Of a stretch of 15,584 nucleotides of DNA, positions 13,747 to 15,584 are shown in pieces (the first letter of the stretch is position 1; every line of letters begins with the position of its first letter). The DNA lies in contig JAQVVW010000003.1 in NCBI GenBank assembly GCA_028698765.1, positions 1 through 15,584 of the forward strand, read 5' to 3'. A program made the translations under genes and the position numbers. The notes below the pieces were generated by a model, which saw only the letters and a list, made by a program, of their open reading frames with translations, ran no database searches and was not told the DNA's origin. This DNA comes from Methanoculleus sp. GTDB lineage: Archaea; Halobacteriota; Methanomicrobia; Methanomicrobiales; Methanoculleaceae.

Positions 13747-14463
13747 ATGAGCGCAGATGATATGACCGATACACCCGGACCAGAGGGCTACAAAGACCTC
13801 GTCGCAAACCCCTACCTTGCCGGCTCCATAAAGTTCGTTCTCCCGCTTGCCATCATCCCGGCCGTCTTTGCGGCACTCTACCTGATCGAGCCCTACCAGC
13901 AGTTCCTCGTCATCTCGGGGCTGCTCGCCGCCTACTTCGTTCCCCCGGCCGGGAAAGAGTCGATCATCCCCATCGCGATCATGATGGGCTACCCCTGGTG
14001 GCTCATCACGGCCGTGATCTTCCTCCTCGACGTTGCCGTCTCTCTCTTTGTCGTCTGGAACTTCGACCTGGCGCTGAAGATCCCGATCATCGGCCGGCTC
14101 CTCGAGAGCGGGATGACGATCGGCAGGAACTACACCGAGAGCCAGCCTTGGCTCCGGAAGTTCTCGACGATCGGTCTTATCCTCTTTGTCTTCTTCCCGC
14201 TCCAGGGGACCGGGGCGATGAACGGGGCAATCCTCGGCCGGCTGCTCGGGCTGGAGATGGGCAGGGTCTTTGCCGGCGTCTGCACCGGGTCGCTCGCCTC
14301 CTGCCTCATCTTTGCCCTCGGCTCCGACATGCTCCTGGACGTCTACCGGCAGAACACCGCGCTCGGGCTCGGCATCCTGGCCGCGATCGTCGTCGCCGTT
14401 CTGGCCGCCGTCGTGGGATGGCGGATACATAAGGGGCGGCTCCGGGGCAGGACACCCCGGTGA
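13747..14463 (+). CDS. Small multidrug export protein family (COG2426) membrane protein
   Basis: The 238-residue protein has about five to six membrane helices and matches the Sm_multidrug_ex family (PF06695, COG2426). Visible marks are YFVPPAGKESIIPIAIMMGYP at about 58-78, where this family has a P-x-G-(R/K)-E-x-x-I-P core, and FFPLQGTGAMNGAILGRLLG at about 149-168. The family name comes from an early report; the actual substrate is not settled. The C terminus after the last helix is short and rich in Arg. ATG 13747 has no ribosome binding site, but an AT-rich patch at 13711-13720 sits about 30 bases ahead, so a leaderless start is plausible. It is divergent from the small hypothetical gene. 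Confidence 0.85.
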   Translation: MSADDMTDTPGPEGYKDLVANPYLAGSIKFVLPLAIIPAVFAALYLIEPYQQFLVISGLLAAYFVPPAGKESIIPIAIMMGYPWWLITAVIFLLDVAVSLFVVWNFDLALKIPIIGRLLESGMTIGRNYTESQPWLRKFSTIGLILFVFFPLQGTGAMNGAILGRLLGLEMGRVFAGVCTGSLASCLIFALGSDMLLDVYRQNTALGLGILAAIVVAVLAAVVGWRIHKGRLRGRTPR

Positions 14464-14581
14464 CGGGACGGCGGCGACCGCGAGATCCGCATACCCCTGG
14501 GCGGTACCGACCCTGCTATCGTCGATTGCACGATCTCCGGCGGAGGGGGCACGATAGTCGTTGCCGAACCGACGGCTTACC

Positions 14582-15007
14582 ATGGCGTCGAAGCGGCTGA
14601 TCATGAGCGAGGTGATCACGGTCGCGGAAGGATTCCCGGCGATGGTGATCAACACGCCCGTATTTACGAACGGAAACTGGTTTGTTGGGTTTTCCTCTGT
14701 TGTCTTCCGGCCTGAGGTCCTGATCGCCGGCGTCGCCGGGCCAGCGACGAACGGCACCCCGTACCAGGTGATGGTCATCCAGGCAGACGGGCGGGTGCTG
14801 TATGACACCGACCCGGCGCAGGTTGGGTGGATGACGTTTGCGGACCCGCCCTATGCGGCCCGTCAGGTCACCGCGGAGCGGTACTGCACCGCGACCTACG
14901 GGTTTGTCGCCGACGGCGGCGAGGCGGTGCAGAAGGAGATTGCCTGGACGACGGCCGGGCTCCACGGGGTAGAGTGGAGAGCGGCGGTGATCCGGGAAAC
15001 CGGGTAA
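14582..15007 (+). pseudogene. Truncated Cache-type sensor domain, probable gene remnant
   Basis: The 141-residue reading resembles the distal half of the extracellular Cache (PAS-like) domains common in methanogen receptors and lipoproteins: V-F-T-N-G-N-W-F-V-G-F-S-S-V at 27-40, then NGTPYQVMVIQADGRVLYD at 57-75, and QKEIAWTTAGLHGVEWR near 117-133. The proximal half and any signal peptide or membrane helix are missing. The frame has a stop at 14555 and no ribosome binding site precedes either ATG (14582 or 14603). The segment after FADPPYAA is also shorter than I expect for the family. A domain that normally works outside the cell but cannot be exported is probably non-functional, so a decayed gene is the best reading. 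An intracellular small protein cannot be excluded. Confidence 0.6.
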
Positions 15008-15179
15008 GACGGGCATCGACCGGCTCATCTCATTTCGTGCCCGAGAGATCGTGCGGCTCCGGGAAGGACCTCGCCTGATTCTCCCGCGCACACATGACTT
15101 CCCCCTACACAAGCCTGTAACGTATCCCCTGCCCCCACCGACGCCGCCGGAACGGAGAACGAGACGAAGACGTGAACGC
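15008..15179. other. Intergenic region between convergent Cache remnant and histidine kinase
   Basis: The 172 bases hold no gene, T-run or strong hairpin that I can support. Confidence 0.4.
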
Positions 15180-15584
15180 TCAACGGCCGGAAGGATGGAC
15201 GGCATCTGTCTTCCGGAGCAGAAAGGAGAACACCGCTCCCTCTTCCGGATGCCCCGGCACCCGGTCTTCGACCCAGATCCTCCCACCGTATCGGTCGATG
15301 AGGATCTGCACGAGGTACAGCCCGAGTCCCTCGCCCACGCCCCGTTGCTTTCTCTCGTAGCGGTGAAATATCTCCTCTTTCTGATCGTCCGGGACGCCCC
15401 GGCCGGTATCCGCGACCGTCACCAGCACCTCGCCGTTCTGCTCTTCGACCCGGACGATTACGGCGACGCCGGGGCCGCCGTGCTTGACGGCGTTGCCGAT
15501 CAGGTTCGTGAAGACCTCGCAGAGGAGATCGTCGGCAACGACCTTGCACGATGCACCCTCGTAACTGATGGGGACGGCCGGGAA
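15180..15584 (-). CDS. Sensor histidine kinase, C-terminal ATPase domain (partial)
   Basis: The reverse strand is open from the window edge (15584) to a TGA at 15180-15182, giving the last 134 residues of a longer protein; the true start lies beyond the window. It is a histidine kinase ATP-binding domain: N box FTNLIGNAVKH at 25-35 (Asn31 binds Mg), G1 box VADTGRGVP at 57-65, F region EEIFHRYERK at 70-79, and G2 box GEGLGLYLV at 84-92. After that comes the usual DRYGGRIWVEDRVPG. The closing V-P-G-H-P-E-E-G-A-V-F-S-F-L-L-R-K resembles PAS-domain kinases of Methanomicrobiales. A short GTG-initiated version from 15428 would lack the N box and is not the gene start. Confidence 0.9.
   Translation of the reverse strand, partial: FPAVPISYEGASCKVVADDLLCEVFTNLIGNAVKHGGPGVAVIVRVEEQNGEVLVTVADTGRGVPDDQKEEIFHRYERKQRGVGEGLGLYLVQILIDRYGGRIWVEDRVPGHPEEGAVFSFLLRKTDAVHPSGR

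Noticed and set aside
13708..14808. 366-codon reverse-strand frame over the COG2426 gene
   Set aside because: Asp/Glu/Arg-rich shadow of a membrane protein gene.
14516..15286. 256-codon reverse-strand frame over the Cache fragment
   Set aside because: Arg/Gly/Ser-rich without motif; the + strand reading is clearly sensor-domain-like.
1..15584. CRISPR array, insertion sequence, tRNA or integration site
   Set aside because: No regularly spaced repeats, transposase-like reading or tRNA-like fold was seen on either strand by eye.

Overview
The window looks like a piece of a high-GC methanogenic archaeon chromosome, most likely a Methanomicrobiales member close to Methanoculleus. This is inferred, not proven. 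The reasons are: archaeal TATA-like boxes about 25-30 bases ahead of starts, several of them apparently leaderless; strong GGAGGTGA-type ribosome binding sites elsewhere; a complete CbiMNQO cobalt uptake operon facing a cobyrinate/sirohydrochlorin amidating enzyme; and histidine-kinase and Cache-domain sequences in the style of that group. No tRNA, rRNA, CRISPR array, insertion sequence or integrase was seen. The region reads as ordinary core and near-core chromosome.

Layout. Positions 1-2352 hold three leftward genes: the start of a membrane protein that runs off the window, a DHA1-type MFS exporter, and an aldo/keto reductase. Positions 2353-2920 are a 568-base stretch with no convincing gene but two clear inverted repeats. 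A rightward gene (2921-3547) encodes a secreted lipoprotein with a Thr/Pro/Met/Glu-rich linker and a cupredoxin-like domain. It converges on the leftward amidating enzyme cbiA/cfbB (3595-4926), with an oligo-T tract and a perfect hairpin between them.

From a divergent control region (4927-5057) the cobalt operon cbiM-cbiN-cbiQ-cbiO runs rightward to 8057. cbiMN and cbiQO are joined by ATGA overlaps. Its ATPase has an extra C-terminal domain of about 125 residues. The transporter should bring Co2+ into the cell, and the divergent enzyme amidates the corrinoid or F430 precursor, so this block is a metal-tetrapyrrole cofactor supply module. Next come pyruvate kinase and a cation diffusion facilitator with a cysteine-rich tail, both rightward. 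A leftward secreted coiled-coil protein converges on the latter, followed by a leftward dolichol-kinase-like membrane protein.

From 12130 rightward there is a DUF885-like metallopeptidase homologue, whose end overlaps a small leftward gene of unknown function. After that come a small multidrug export family membrane protein, an N-terminally truncated Cache sensor-domain fragment (probably a decayed gene), and, leftward and cut by the window end, the ATPase domain of a sensor histidine kinase.

The most notable items are the cupredoxin-like lipoprotein that appears to have lost all four type-1 copper ligands, the CbiO C-terminal extension, the cbiA/cbiM control region with a palindrome and a stem-loop that help fix the metal-binding CbiM N terminus, the cysteine-rich metal-efflux tail, and the decapitated Cache domain. 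No clear multi-gene system of a wholly new kind was recognised.
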